Origin: Nemopilema nomurai
Lineage: Eukaryota > Cnidaria > Scyphozoa > Rhizostomeae > Rhizostomatidae
Length of the DNA stretch: 64,000 nt
NCBI GenBank assembly: GCA_003864495.1
Contig: ML133424.1
Span: 1 to 64,000 of the forward strand
Reading direction: 5' to 3'
A program made the translations under genes and the position numbers. The notes beneath the pieces were generated by a model. That model was not told the origin of the DNA. It saw only the letters and a list, made by a program, of their open reading frames with translations, and did no database searches. Position 1 is the first letter of the stretch. The number at the start of each line of letters is the position of its first letter. Shown one piece after another: positions 43,501-64,000 of the stretch.

Positions 43501-45412
43501 CCACATGTTTAATATGTATATTGTAAACAAAAAGCCTACACCTACCCAATTCACAAAGACTAGTTTGGGCAGACTTGTGTTTGGATCATTCACTCTGCAA
43601 ACAGCATACATGATTTTACCTCCATTCAGCTCCTCGGTCATTTCTTCGAAACCATCCTCTAGAAAATTTGTCCTTTGCTTAGAGCAATTTACAAAAATTT
43701 CAAAAATTTGTATGAGTTAGCTGCTGTATTTCTAAATTGAAAACCAACAGCCATTGAACTTGGTTATGATCAGATAAAGATGGCCTGGCAGTGTAGCCCC
43801 AAAAAAAAAATATTGTGTTGCAGGTTTCTGACTTTCATAAGCTAGATGAAAATAAAGCAAGCTATAAAGATAATATCTCAAATCTTAGCGAATATAGATA
43901 TTGAAAAATTTCTGCTTGTTTATTCTTTTTGTAAGTTTTTGACTTTCACTAAAGAGAAATAAAGAACATACCTCCAGTTTCTACAACCTTTAGAGTATAA
44001 CTTTTTCCATCATAGCCAAACACTGCCCTAGAAGATTATAATAGAGAATATTATATTAATGTGAATGCAAAGCTCAAAGTTGTGAATGCTGCATTTTCCC
44101 TGGGTCAATCAACAAATTTATCTATGCATCACACAATTTTTCATCCTTGTTTTAAAGCCAGTACAATTTATAACTATGCATACACTAGCTACTTAAAACC
44201 AGCCTAGGTTGTATACTTGATCCTTGTAGAAATTACAAGTACAATTGAGCAATGATAGAAATGTGAACACCTCTCCCACTAGAACTAGGAGTGTCTCCAC
44301 TTGTCCCTTTAAGTATAAACATTATATTCTAACTGACCATGCATTACTGCATTAACTTACCTAACTTATCTTCTATCTAAGTAAAGAATTATGGGACAAC
44401 TCATACATATATCTATCTACATATGTCGAGAATAATGTGTGTGGCTCAGGTGTACAAGGATGCTGATGTGGACATCAGGTCTGCTCTACAGGTGCCAAAT
44501 AAGACATCATACTAGATATGCTTCTGACATTGTATCAGAATCACATTACATGTCAAGTTTCCACCATTTCATTGTCTTGTTCAGATGTGTATACTGCATA
44601 AAACCTTGAACTAAAAATGTTGCTAAACAGCTGTCCATAGAGGAAACTTTCAACTCTGTTTGACTTTTGAATCAACATTTGAAAAATCCAATGTGTGATT
44701 CCTCCCAACAAAATTCAATCTTCATGGTGAAAAAATAGGGTTTGCAAAATCAACTGGATCACAAAATGTAACAAAATGGTAGTCTAAATCTCAAGTTTTT
44801 ACACTGAGAAATTGGTTCATGCTAACCACTTGTAATATTAATCACCCAATTGCAATTTTGTTCATAATGTAAAAATAATGGTTGCACCCAAACTTTCTAC
44901 AATGTTTTGCCAAAAGTAAATTATTTCATTTGACACATAAAGACATCCAAATCAAACATGCTATGCATGTCTGTAGCATCTAGAAGACCTACTTCCCCTG
45001 AAAACCGACCCTAATAAACATTGAAGCACTCAAACTTATGTTCAGTTACTGACTATAGAAGTGACATAAGAAGATACAAGACTACATTCTTCACCATCTG
45101 CCTACATAATGACTATGTTCACCTTCTAATTCATTTCCGCCCCATTTGCTTCCTTATAGATATGTTGCGAAAATAAACTAAGAATGGTGCCAACATAGGG
45201 CATAGCTAAGATCAAACAAGAAATAACTTTTGAAAGCATGACTATTCATGGTCATTACTACATAATTTTGCTTGCAATCAGGAGGTCATGCAAAACTGGC
45301 AAGAAATTATCCTTGCATTTACATACCAATCGATTTTTGACTCAGGGCGAGTCACTTCCTTCCACGCCTTTTCAATTGCCGCCTTATTTGTTGTGAGGTC
45401 TACCCTTGCCAT
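18812..45412 (-). CDS. DBNL: Drebrin-like protein (ABP1 family) with three SH3 domains, 19 exons
   Basis: F-actin-binding adaptor that links the actin cortex to endocytic and signalling partners through SH3 domains. Exons (minus, all phases agree): 45327-45412, 43972-44027, 43546-43658, 43031-43105, 42122-42262, 41528-41605, 40915-41001, 40253-40317, 39512-39647, 28413-28682, 24480-24536, 24329-24385, 23448-23495, 22691-22748, 21686-21837, 21364-21472, 19778-19929, 19463-19568, 18812-18948. They total 1983 bp, 660 residues; human DBNL has about 430. Residues 1-135 are an ADF-homology domain ([35 protein letters not shown]). About 158-279 is a charged coiled coil after a [10 protein letters not shown] segment. 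About 280-423 is a Pro/Glu-rich linker. SH3 domains lie at about 434-486, 520-573 and 607-660, each with an ALYDY-type start, WWRG and FPANYVE. Start chosen because the ADF-H domain begins there. Three SH3 domains are unusual. Splicing into one mRNA is inferred. Confidence 0.93.
19778..21472 (-). repeat. SH3 cassette 2 of DBNL (exons 21364-21472 and 19778-19929)
   Basis: The upstream exon holds a Pro/Ser linker ([18 protein letters not shown]) and AKAIFDYQA, ending in phase 1 at the same codon as the other copies. The 152-bp downstream exon encodes [37 protein letters not shown] and a DPNQTT tail, ending in phase 0. It differs from the equivalent exon of cassette 1 at only three bases. Confidence 0.93.
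21686..22748 (-). repeat. SH3 cassette 1 of DBNL (exons 22691-22748 and 21686-21837)
   Basis: The upstream 58-bp exon encodes [19 protein letters not shown] and ends in phase 1. The 152-bp downstream exon is nearly identical to that of cassette 2 (differences: one silent, two giving Ala/Glu and Val/Glu at the exon start). The whole cassette is phase 0 to phase 0, so it can be skipped without shifting the frame. Confidence 0.93.
23498..23571. repeat. Short tandem repeat abutting a DBNL splice acceptor
   Basis: Three to four copies of an approximately 22-bp unit built on AAAATGGGCAATGAAAAACC start directly at the acceptor of exon 23448-23495. On the sense (minus) strand it supplies a T-rich GGTTTTTCATTGCCCATTTT tract in the polypyrimidine position, so copy number could alter acceptor strength. 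Confidence 0.8.
24329..24625 (-). repeat. Tandem duplication of a 57-bp DBNL exon (unit about 151 bp)
   Basis: Two adjacent copies, exons 24480-24536 and 24329-24385, each with its own TAG acceptor and GTAA donor, encode the same 19 residues starting [18 protein letters not shown]. The copies differ at five codons, all silently. Flanking intron is also duplicated (for example TTAATTAAA and TATGTTACGGCTTACTG recur 151 bp apart). Both exons are phase 0 at both ends. Confidence 0.95.
24537..28412. other. DBNL intron with minisatellite and possible SINE remnant
   Basis: A 3.9-kb intron between the linker exons. A pol III B-box-like GGTTCAAGTCC lies at 24772-24782. A GC-rich patch with GGGCGGGGCG lies near 25101. 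The 20-bp tandem repeat occupies 27412-27950. The plus-strand frame 25512-25901 (129 codons) has no recognisable domain and no convincing splice context. Confidence 0.5.
27412..27950. repeat. 20-bp minisatellite with 40-bp higher-order period
   Basis: About 27 units of GGACTAGATTTGTAAAGATT alternating with GGACTTGATTTCCAAAGATT in a 40-bp dimer rhythm, with occasional single-base variants (TGCAAAG, GGACTGG). Units are in register without indels across more than 500 bp. It lies in a DBNL intron. A minus-strand frame through part of it (27624-27815) is an artefact: three 20-bp units are needed to restore frame. Confidence 0.98.
29419..32171 (-). CDS. Class C (metabotropic glutamate/calcium-sensing-like) GPCR, frame broken once
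   Basis: Family 3 GPCR with an extracellular Venus-flytrap domain, cysteine-rich linker and 7TM bundle; the ligand cannot be told from sequence. It is read as two abutting frames. 30714-32171 (485 residues) carries a signal-type segment (Met22 onward, [14 protein letters not shown]) and the bilobed ligand-binding domain with [20 protein letters not shown] and [10 protein letters not shown]. 29419-30717 (432 residues) carries nine cysteines ([22 protein letters not shown]), seven membrane segments and the class signature [18 protein letters not shown]. The TGA of the first overlaps the ATG of the second (ATGA at 30714-30717), so one base appears lost relative to a single about 917-residue receptor. 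No introns are seen. It lies wholly inside a DBNL intron on the same strand. It could be a functional gene with a sequence error, a recent pseudogene, or two separate products. Confidence 0.88.
30714..30717 (-). other. Frame break in the class C GPCR (stop/start overlap)
   Basis: On the minus strand the upstream frame reads Thr-Gln-stop and the downstream frame reads Met-Lys-Phe, sharing four bases ATGA. The break falls between the Venus-flytrap and cysteine-rich domains, where homologues are continuous. No heptameric slippery site is evident around it. Confidence 0.9.
36440..36804. mobile_element. Non-autonomous PIF/Harbinger-like MITE
   Basis: Perfect 14-bp terminal inverted repeats (AGGCCGGGTTACAC at 36440-36453 and its complement at 36791-36804), extending imperfectly to about 24 bp. 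They are flanked by TAA at 36437-36439 and TAA at 36805-36807. A TWA 3-bp target-site duplication is the hallmark of PIF/Harbinger elements. The 365-bp body is non-coding and contains a triple AGTTCAA word near 36570-36590. Confidence 0.85.
39120..39297. repeat. 25-bp degenerate minisatellite, about seven units
   Basis: Units like TCGCGTAATAGCTCGGATTC recur every 25 bases (for example at 39171, 39196 and 39221) with about 15-20% divergence. It lies in a DBNL intron about 200 bp from exon 39512-39647. It is unusually CpG-rich for this window. The overlapping minus-strand frame 39128-39418 is repeat-derived. Confidence 0.85.
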
Positions 45413-45594
45413 TTTCCTTAGTATTTACTTTGACGGTCCTGTTCAAATTAACTTCCAGACACAACAATAAATTATATTAGCGGAAAACAACCCCAAATAA
45501 CAAAAAGAGGAAGTCAGGTTTGCAACCCAAAAACAATCAGCCTCGATTTCAGTTACACCGAATACGAGGCAGCATCCAGCCATGTGAATGAAAG
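45413..45594. promoter_or_regulatory. Compact bidirectional promoter between DBNL and NSUN6
   Basis: The DBNL start codon (45412, minus) and the NSUN6 start codon (45595, plus) are only 182 bp apart, so both transcripts must start within or very near this interval. The NSUN6 initiator sits in AAAGATGGCGGAAG, a strong match to the YY1 core (AANATGGCGGC) that often overlaps start codons of housekeeping genes. A two-codon upstream ORF (ATG TGA at 45582) precedes it. No TATA box is evident. Confidence 0.8.
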
Positions 45595-48500
45595 ATGGCG
45601 GAAGGCTGCCTTCTATCAACAAGTGTGTTTGACGTCCTCAAGAGCACTTATCAACCACTTCTACATGAGACCAGTGATGAGGTTTGAACAGCAAACGTGG
45701 GCATCATGAACTTAGTTTTATCAGCTTGTCGAAAACGTCACACGATGGCCCGTTTATAGAGTCATTATACCTTGCTAAATAAATGTCAATGATTACTTCA
45801 GTCTGAATCTGATGGTTTTTTGAATACTTGTGTACCTCTGTCACTGATATTCCATATTATTTGGTGCAGGGGGGCTTTAACTGCAACTTATCGGAATTTC
45901 CATGAATTCCCACTACCCGCTAGGCCACTATCGCGGTGGATTCTATTACCATTCATTTATATATATTTTGTTATTGCACCTCACTGGGTCTCTAGCCTGT
46001 TGAAGTGTGATGTAATTTGAATTGTTCACATTCTAAGGAGCTGCATCGCAAGATCTCGGCCACTCTATCGTTACCACCACAGTTTTCAGTTTTGCGAGTG
46101 AACACCTTGAATTCCACAATCCAGGCAGCAAAGGCACAACTTGACAAACTTTTAGAAAGGTAAACTGCTATTTCACTCCAAGTAAACTAAAGATAGGGCT
46201 ACATTTCCATAAGAGGTTCTGGTGCAGAATGAAACTTTTCCTTTAGATGATCTCATTGTAGCATGGGCGGCATTAACTTACATTCAAATCAAGTGGTGTG
46301 GTTGAGCTTTATGACACTTTCATAAAGAAGGGAAAAGAGGAAACATTTGGTTAAGGTGCTGAAACATGTCAATTATGCTTATTTATAACTTTCAGGACAA
46401 TGAAATCACTAACATTTGGCTTAGCATGTTCTTCATCATACCTTATTACTAGAGAATGAGCAATGCAAAACCATTGAAGTATTTTTTTCAATATGCTCAG
46501 ATATATTTGTGTGCATTCCTACTTTTCTATAACATGTAGCTGTGCAATGACCCATAACTTTGTTCTAGGCAGAATAAGGAAAATGGCTCAGGGTTGGTAT
46601 CTGAAGAGCATACACAGATACCTGATATCTTAATTGCACATTCAAAAACCAAACCTAAAAAGGTTGTTCCATGTGCCAAGGAAGTAATTGTGGACAAACT
46701 GTGTGGTGCTGCTGTCCTTAGGGGGGCTGATGTTTTTGCATGTGGTGTTTTAGGCACCCCACCAGGTACATAATTTTTGACTGTCTGTACAGCTACAAAA
46801 AAATTTAGCAAGAGCAGATCTTCTAGTAACCTTGACTTTATGTAGTATATGAATCTGACTTGAATTTAAAACATCACTTCAAAATTTAAAAAAGGAGCAG
46901 CTTAGTCCTTCCTTTTAACAATGAAGCCATGACATGAACACTTTATAATAATATTATTGTCATCATTGGAATTACAAAAAATGACACTAAGGTTTAGAAA
47001 TCATAATTCTGTTTACTAACACTCTTGCTTTTTCCAACTAAATGAGGTTTTAATCCATTTAACATATACATATTGTTAAAAATAACTTCATATTTTTGAA
47101 ACTATTTTTCACAAGAGTTTTTCAGTGGAGATGTTGTGTCAGTGTATGCAGACCTTGATGGATCATGCAAGAAAGGCCTGAAGAAAAAATATGATGGTCA
47201 GAAGTATTTTGTTGGCAACGGCATTGCAGAATTAAGTAGAAGTGAAATTTTCAAGGAGACTCAACCTAGGTTCGTCAAAAAAATCACGCACCTATTCAAA
47301 ATGCTCTCTGAAAAAATGTTCAGTGTTAATACAGATTTACATGATCAAATTAAATTTCTCATTTGAGTTCCATGAGCAACCTCAGTGGTTTTACTTGATG
47401 TTTTCTTATTAAATTTTTTATTTATAAAGCTAGGTATTTTTTTTTTATTTTGTTAAAAAATATCTGAATTAAGACATTTTCAATGTTAAACAATGCACCT
47501 TGGTTGCACTTTACATTGCTAGTGTTTAGCTAATGATTGTTACTAGTGCATAAAATTTCATGTTTCATTTCTTGTGCTTTTTTCAAAACACTTTTTACTT
47601 TCTGTCTACATTAAATTTTTCAGAGGTATTGCCATAAAGATGAAGAATCAGCGCTATTCGCATCCATCTTTTGCTTCTTTGGAGCCAGAAGTTTTCTTTC
47701 CTCAGAATCTACCATCAACACTTGTGGCTCATATCCTTGAGCCAAGCCAAGGAGATATAATTCTAGACATGTGCGCAGCTCCTGGTTTGTTTTTATATCT
47801 GTGTTTTAAGTTTTTTATATCTGCATTTGTTTCTTTGCTAAAAGTTTGGAATATGTAAGCTATATTCCTGCCTGTTGAAGATGCAACAATGTTTTGTTCA
47901 ATGTTCAATGTAAGACACAAAATGTTCATTTGTCACTTCCAAACCAAAACATTCAACATTGACAAGACAAAGACCATGAATGGTGTTGCTTATGTTGCCA
48001 TTTTTGTTGGTTTTAAAAAGCAATCTTGGGGTACATCATTACCATCCAGTTGGCAACCAAGGTTAATCTCCTTCATACTCACAACCCATTCGGTCTTGGA
48101 GGCCTTTCACCACCCAAATGAAAATAATAGTGGATAGTGAATTTTGTAGAGTTATATGGGGGTAAAATATACTAAAAAAAGGTCTTTTTTCTATTTCAAA
48201 AAGGTGGTAAAACATCACATGCAGCAATCCTTATTGGAAATAAGGTAAATCTTTGCAAAACATTTTCATGGTTTATATATACACACTTAAACATTCAATT
48301 TTATTACAATAACTTGTGTCTCCTTATGTGAAATTATGTAGTTTTTGTTGCAATTAGTTACCATACATCCCAGGGCGAAATATGTTTTGGTTAACCTTTT
48401 AAATTATTGTATCATCTCTTAAAGGGAAAAGTTTTTGCAGTTGACAAATCAAAGGCAAAAGTTAGCAAACTGGCAGAAATGTGTAGAAGTCTTAACTGGA

Positions 48501-51334
48501 CAAGTGTTTGTTGCTTTGCTGCTGACAGTACAAAGCTTTGTGATTCCAATGGAGGTAATGCGTCTGTTTATTTATGTTGTTTTAATTTGAGGAGTGACAC
48601 CCAATATTATTGCTGCTTTTCTAAAATGGCACACTCTGGATATCTGAACTACATTTTAATCTTGATTCAATTTGTTAAAGCACAGTTTCTTTAAACGAAA
48701 TGTGATGATCAAACCAGATGCTTGAAAAATTATAAATGACACCCCATTTTTCTAATAAATACTGTTTATAAAAAGTCTATGGCTACTGAACTTTTGTTAT
48801 GGTACCATTGAAATTCCATTGGCGACTTTGGTAGTTAAATTCGTAACTAATACTTGTGAGGTGATACTTAATATAAGACATTATTTCACTACAAATTTAG
48901 ACATCATTAATGTCTTAAAGCAGAGTTTGATCTTTGAGGTTATCAGTTCAACCTTTTACTTTGAAAAACAGGTAGCCCTACAGAGGATCAGCATCCACCA
49001 TTTCAGCCTGAAGTTTTTGACAAAATAATATTAGACCCACCATGCAGTGCTCTTGGACAAAGACCTCAGCTTCAATGCAAAGCAGCCACTTCAGAGCTGG
49101 CATCATTTGCAGTCTATCAGAGAAGAATATTTGCTCAGGTAACCTGCAAACGAGACAAATGTGTTTATTTATAGCACCTTTCATTTTTGATAGTCATAAC
49201 AATATGGTTTGATCACACTTGCTAAGGTACCTACAATTTTTCGTTTTCCAATTAAAACACTAGGTTTTGGTTGTGTATTGTTAGGCTTAAAGAGAACCCC
49301 TTGTATTTGAAACAGGCTGTGAAGCTACTTAAGCAAGGTGGAACCCTTGTCTATTCAACATGCACATTGACAGTTGATGAAAATGAAAACCAAATTGCAT
49401 GGGCTCTAGCTAAATTCCCAGAACTCAAGTTGATACCACAGGTAAGGATAAGTTCTATGACTTTGAACAATATACAATGATTAATGGAAAAACTGTTTGG
49501 AAAATAATTATCCATTTGCTTCCTAACTTTTAGTTATATTTCTGGATGCAAAATGGATTGAATGAAATTAAATATCCTCCTGATTGTCAATAGTTATGCT
49601 TTCGTGAAAAAAGTCCCAAAAACCCTTTGTCATCAATGTTCATTGCACAAATAATGAATTACCTTCCATTTTGTGTTGAAGTATTTTATCTAAGGAGATT
49701 CAATTTTAATATTAAACTTAGAAGAAAGCACCTTTAAAGAACACTTGTCATCAGCATTTTCCAAAGTTAATATTTATTTTCCTAAGTTTAAACCTGTTGC
49801 TAGCCAACCCATTTAAAAGTTCTTCTGCAGCAGAGTAAATCTAATTATAAGTTTTTTATTTTTCTGAAACTAACTCTTCATCAGCAAGGAAAAAAATTGG
49901 GTAATCAAGTCAATGATGACCTGAGAGTTCAACACAAGCTGTTCAGAAACATTTAAATTTAATGCGTTCTATTTATATAAAGATCAAATGTTGTCAAAAA
50001 TAGCCACATTATCAGCAGAAATGTTGATAGGAGAAGTCAAATGGCAGCTTCTCTGGCAATCATGGTTTGTGATATAGTCCCAAAGATTAGTAATCATCAT
50101 CAGTGTACTCTTTTCTTTGGGCTTTGATTAAACTAAGTTTGAGAGGACGAACTGCACTGACCTCATTTCACTCATCAATTTATAGTATCAATGCAAGAAT
50201 ACACAATTTAAAAGCAAATTTTCAGATTTCTAAAGAACGTTTAAGATTCAGGGCTTTTATGGTGATGGCAAAGCTTTCTGGTGTCTTGTGATGACATCAT
50301 CAAAAGCATAGTATTTTTGTGAAGCTGCTTTAGCTGTTGTGCTAAATCATTTTCCTAAGAAGCCTAAGAAATCAAAGCAAGGCAACAATTTTGCTGGATA
50401 AAAATATACTCTGCTTGTGGGCAATTACCCTTCTATAGGTAGATGTGGCTCTGCAAAGAAATGCAACTGCAGCAACATTTTGAATGTTCTTAGTCAATAG
50501 GTTATAACAGTTTGCGTTGTCCCTCATTTTAAATTCTGCTTTTTGTTTTTTTTATTATCCATGTCAAACTTATCATTGTACAAGGTAACCAAAAGCCCTG
50601 TTCAACGTTTCCACAGATGAAATTTAAAGTGGTAATAATAGTTTCTGGATGATTCGTGAAACCAAAAGACCTGTATATAAGTGTATTGCTCAGATAATTA
50701 CATTGTCAATCGTTCTTATTAAAAACACTGCTTTGACCAAATCACGATTGGTACCTTCACCCAAAGAGTAAGTACCTGTACTTGACAAATAATCCAATTA
50801 TGGTTGGTGCCTTGACCCACACGACCAGTGCCTTGACGTAATCACGACTGATACCATGACCTAATCGTGTTTATTGTAAATAACGTGAACACAAACTTCA
50901 TTATTATCAAACACTAAAACTATTTGCTAAAAACCCCACTGTAAGCAAGGAGCTTGAAACTGGGAAACGTCTAGCACAAGGGCGTTTTAAAGAGGCTGTG
51001 TAACGGAAGAACTCAGTGGCGACCAGCAAAAAAGGGCTTCATAACAAAACAAATGAATACCGGCCATAGTAATGATTTGTAAATCTCTTTTTTTCTAGAC
51101 TCCCTTGCATTTCATAATTTTTCGTTTCATTTTCAGAATTTGCACATTGGCGGAAGGGGTATACCTGGGCATGACCTCTCGGATGAGCACTGTTCTATGG
51201 TGCAACGTTTTGACCCATGTTTACTTTCAATAACAAGAAACCGCTTCGAACCTGAGGATTTACGTTCAGTGAACAAGGACACCATTGGCTTTTTCATCGC
51301 AAAATTCATCAAATCCAGTGACAATCCTCAGTAA
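45595..51334 (+). CDS. NSUN6: tRNA (cytosine-5-)-methyltransferase NSUN6, 10 exons
   Basis: Methylates C72 in the acceptor stem of tRNA-Thr and tRNA-Cys (and some mRNA sites) in vertebrates, using S-adenosylmethionine. Exons: 45595-45681, 46038-46159, 46569-46765, 47116-47269, 47624-47784, 48204-48244, 48425-48554, 48972-49138, 49316-49441, 51137-51334; total 1383 bp, 460 residues (human 469). A PUA-type RNA-binding region is seen in exons 3-4 (RGADVFACGVLG, GDVVSVYADLDGSCKKG, FVGNGIAELSRSEIF). Motif I reads DMCAAPGGKTSHA across an intron. Motif IV is LDPPCSALGQRP and motif VI VYSTCTLTVDENENQIAWAL, giving both conserved cysteines. The C-terminus reads NKDTIGFFIAKF. The fourth exon must begin at 47116, not at the later TTTTCAG, to keep frame. 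All catalytic residues are present, so it is very probably functional. Confidence 0.96.
49442..51136. other. Last NSUN6 intron
   Basis: A 1.7-kb intron without recognisable exons. Around 50740-50870, imperfect copies of a roughly 35-bp motif (GATTGGTACCTTCACCC, GGTTGGTGCCTTGACCC, CCAGTGCCTTGACG) suggest a degenerate local repeat. Confidence 0.5.
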
Positions 51335-51359
51335 TGCGCGTCTAACTACAACTTATCCT

Positions 51360-51365
51360 AATAAA
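51360..51365 (+). terminator. NSUN6 polyadenylation signal
   Basis: AATAAA 26 bp past the NSUN6 stop. With the opposing tankyrase signal only about 64 bp away, cleavage is expected near 51375-51395. Confidence 0.65.
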
Positions 51366-51428
51366 TTCTCCTTATATTTGTACACGTGTATTATAGCATA
51401 GAACATAAACATTCAAAGAAGAAAAATT

Positions 51429-51434
51429 TTTATT
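51429..51434 (-). terminator. Tankyrase polyadenylation signal
   Basis: AATAAA on the minus strand only about 10 bases past the tankyrase stop, implying a very short 3' UTR ending roughly at 51400-51420. Confidence 0.6.
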
Positions 51435-51443
51435 TTGAAAATC

Positions 51444-64000
<12,557 letters not shown>

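Overview
The window is nuclear DNA of an intron-rich animal. Genes are split by GT-AG introns at positions familiar from vertebrate orthologues, base composition is AT-rich, and simple repeats, minisatellites and short inverted-repeat elements lie in introns and spacers. Slowly evolving proteins, an intron-less class C GPCR and dense introns fit an anthozoan cnidarian (sea anemone or coral) best. That placement is inference; no species marker was seen. No CRISPR, operon or prokaryotic signal is present. || Layout, left to right: 2550-10414 (-) SNRNP27, a U4/U6.U5 tri-snRNP protein, with a perfect 179-bp tetranucleotide array in an intron. 14901-15221 (-) EMC5/MMGT1 as one uninterrupted ORF. 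16646-17003 a short inverted-repeat element. 18812-45412 (-) a drebrin-like (DBNL/ABP1) actin-binding adaptor of 19 exons whose reconstructed 660-residue product carries three C-terminal SH3 domains, where the human protein has one. 29419-32171 (-) a class C GPCR lying whole inside the 10.8-kb DBNL intron 9 on the same strand; its frame is broken by one base between the ligand-binding half and the cysteine-rich/7TM half. 45595-51334 (+) NSUN6, a 460-residue tRNA cytosine-5 methyltransferase read from ten exons. 51444-64000 (-) the C-terminal three quarters of a tankyrase (ankyrin repeats, SAM, PARP catalytic domain), running off the right edge. || Relations: DBNL and NSUN6 are head to head with 182 bp between start codons. 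NSUN6 and tankyrase are tail to tail with 109 bp between stops, each with its own AATAAA. The genes do not form a pathway: splicing, membrane-protein insertion, actin/endocytosis, tRNA modification, poly-ADP-ribosylation and chemosensory signalling are unrelated housekeeping or signalling roles. || The strongest unusual signal is in DBNL. A two-exon SH3 cassette, always split at the same codon and phase, is present three times. Two of its downstream exons are 149/152 identical. A separate 57-bp exon is tandemly duplicated with only silent differences. Every unit is frame-neutral, so many SH3-number and linker-length isoforms are possible.
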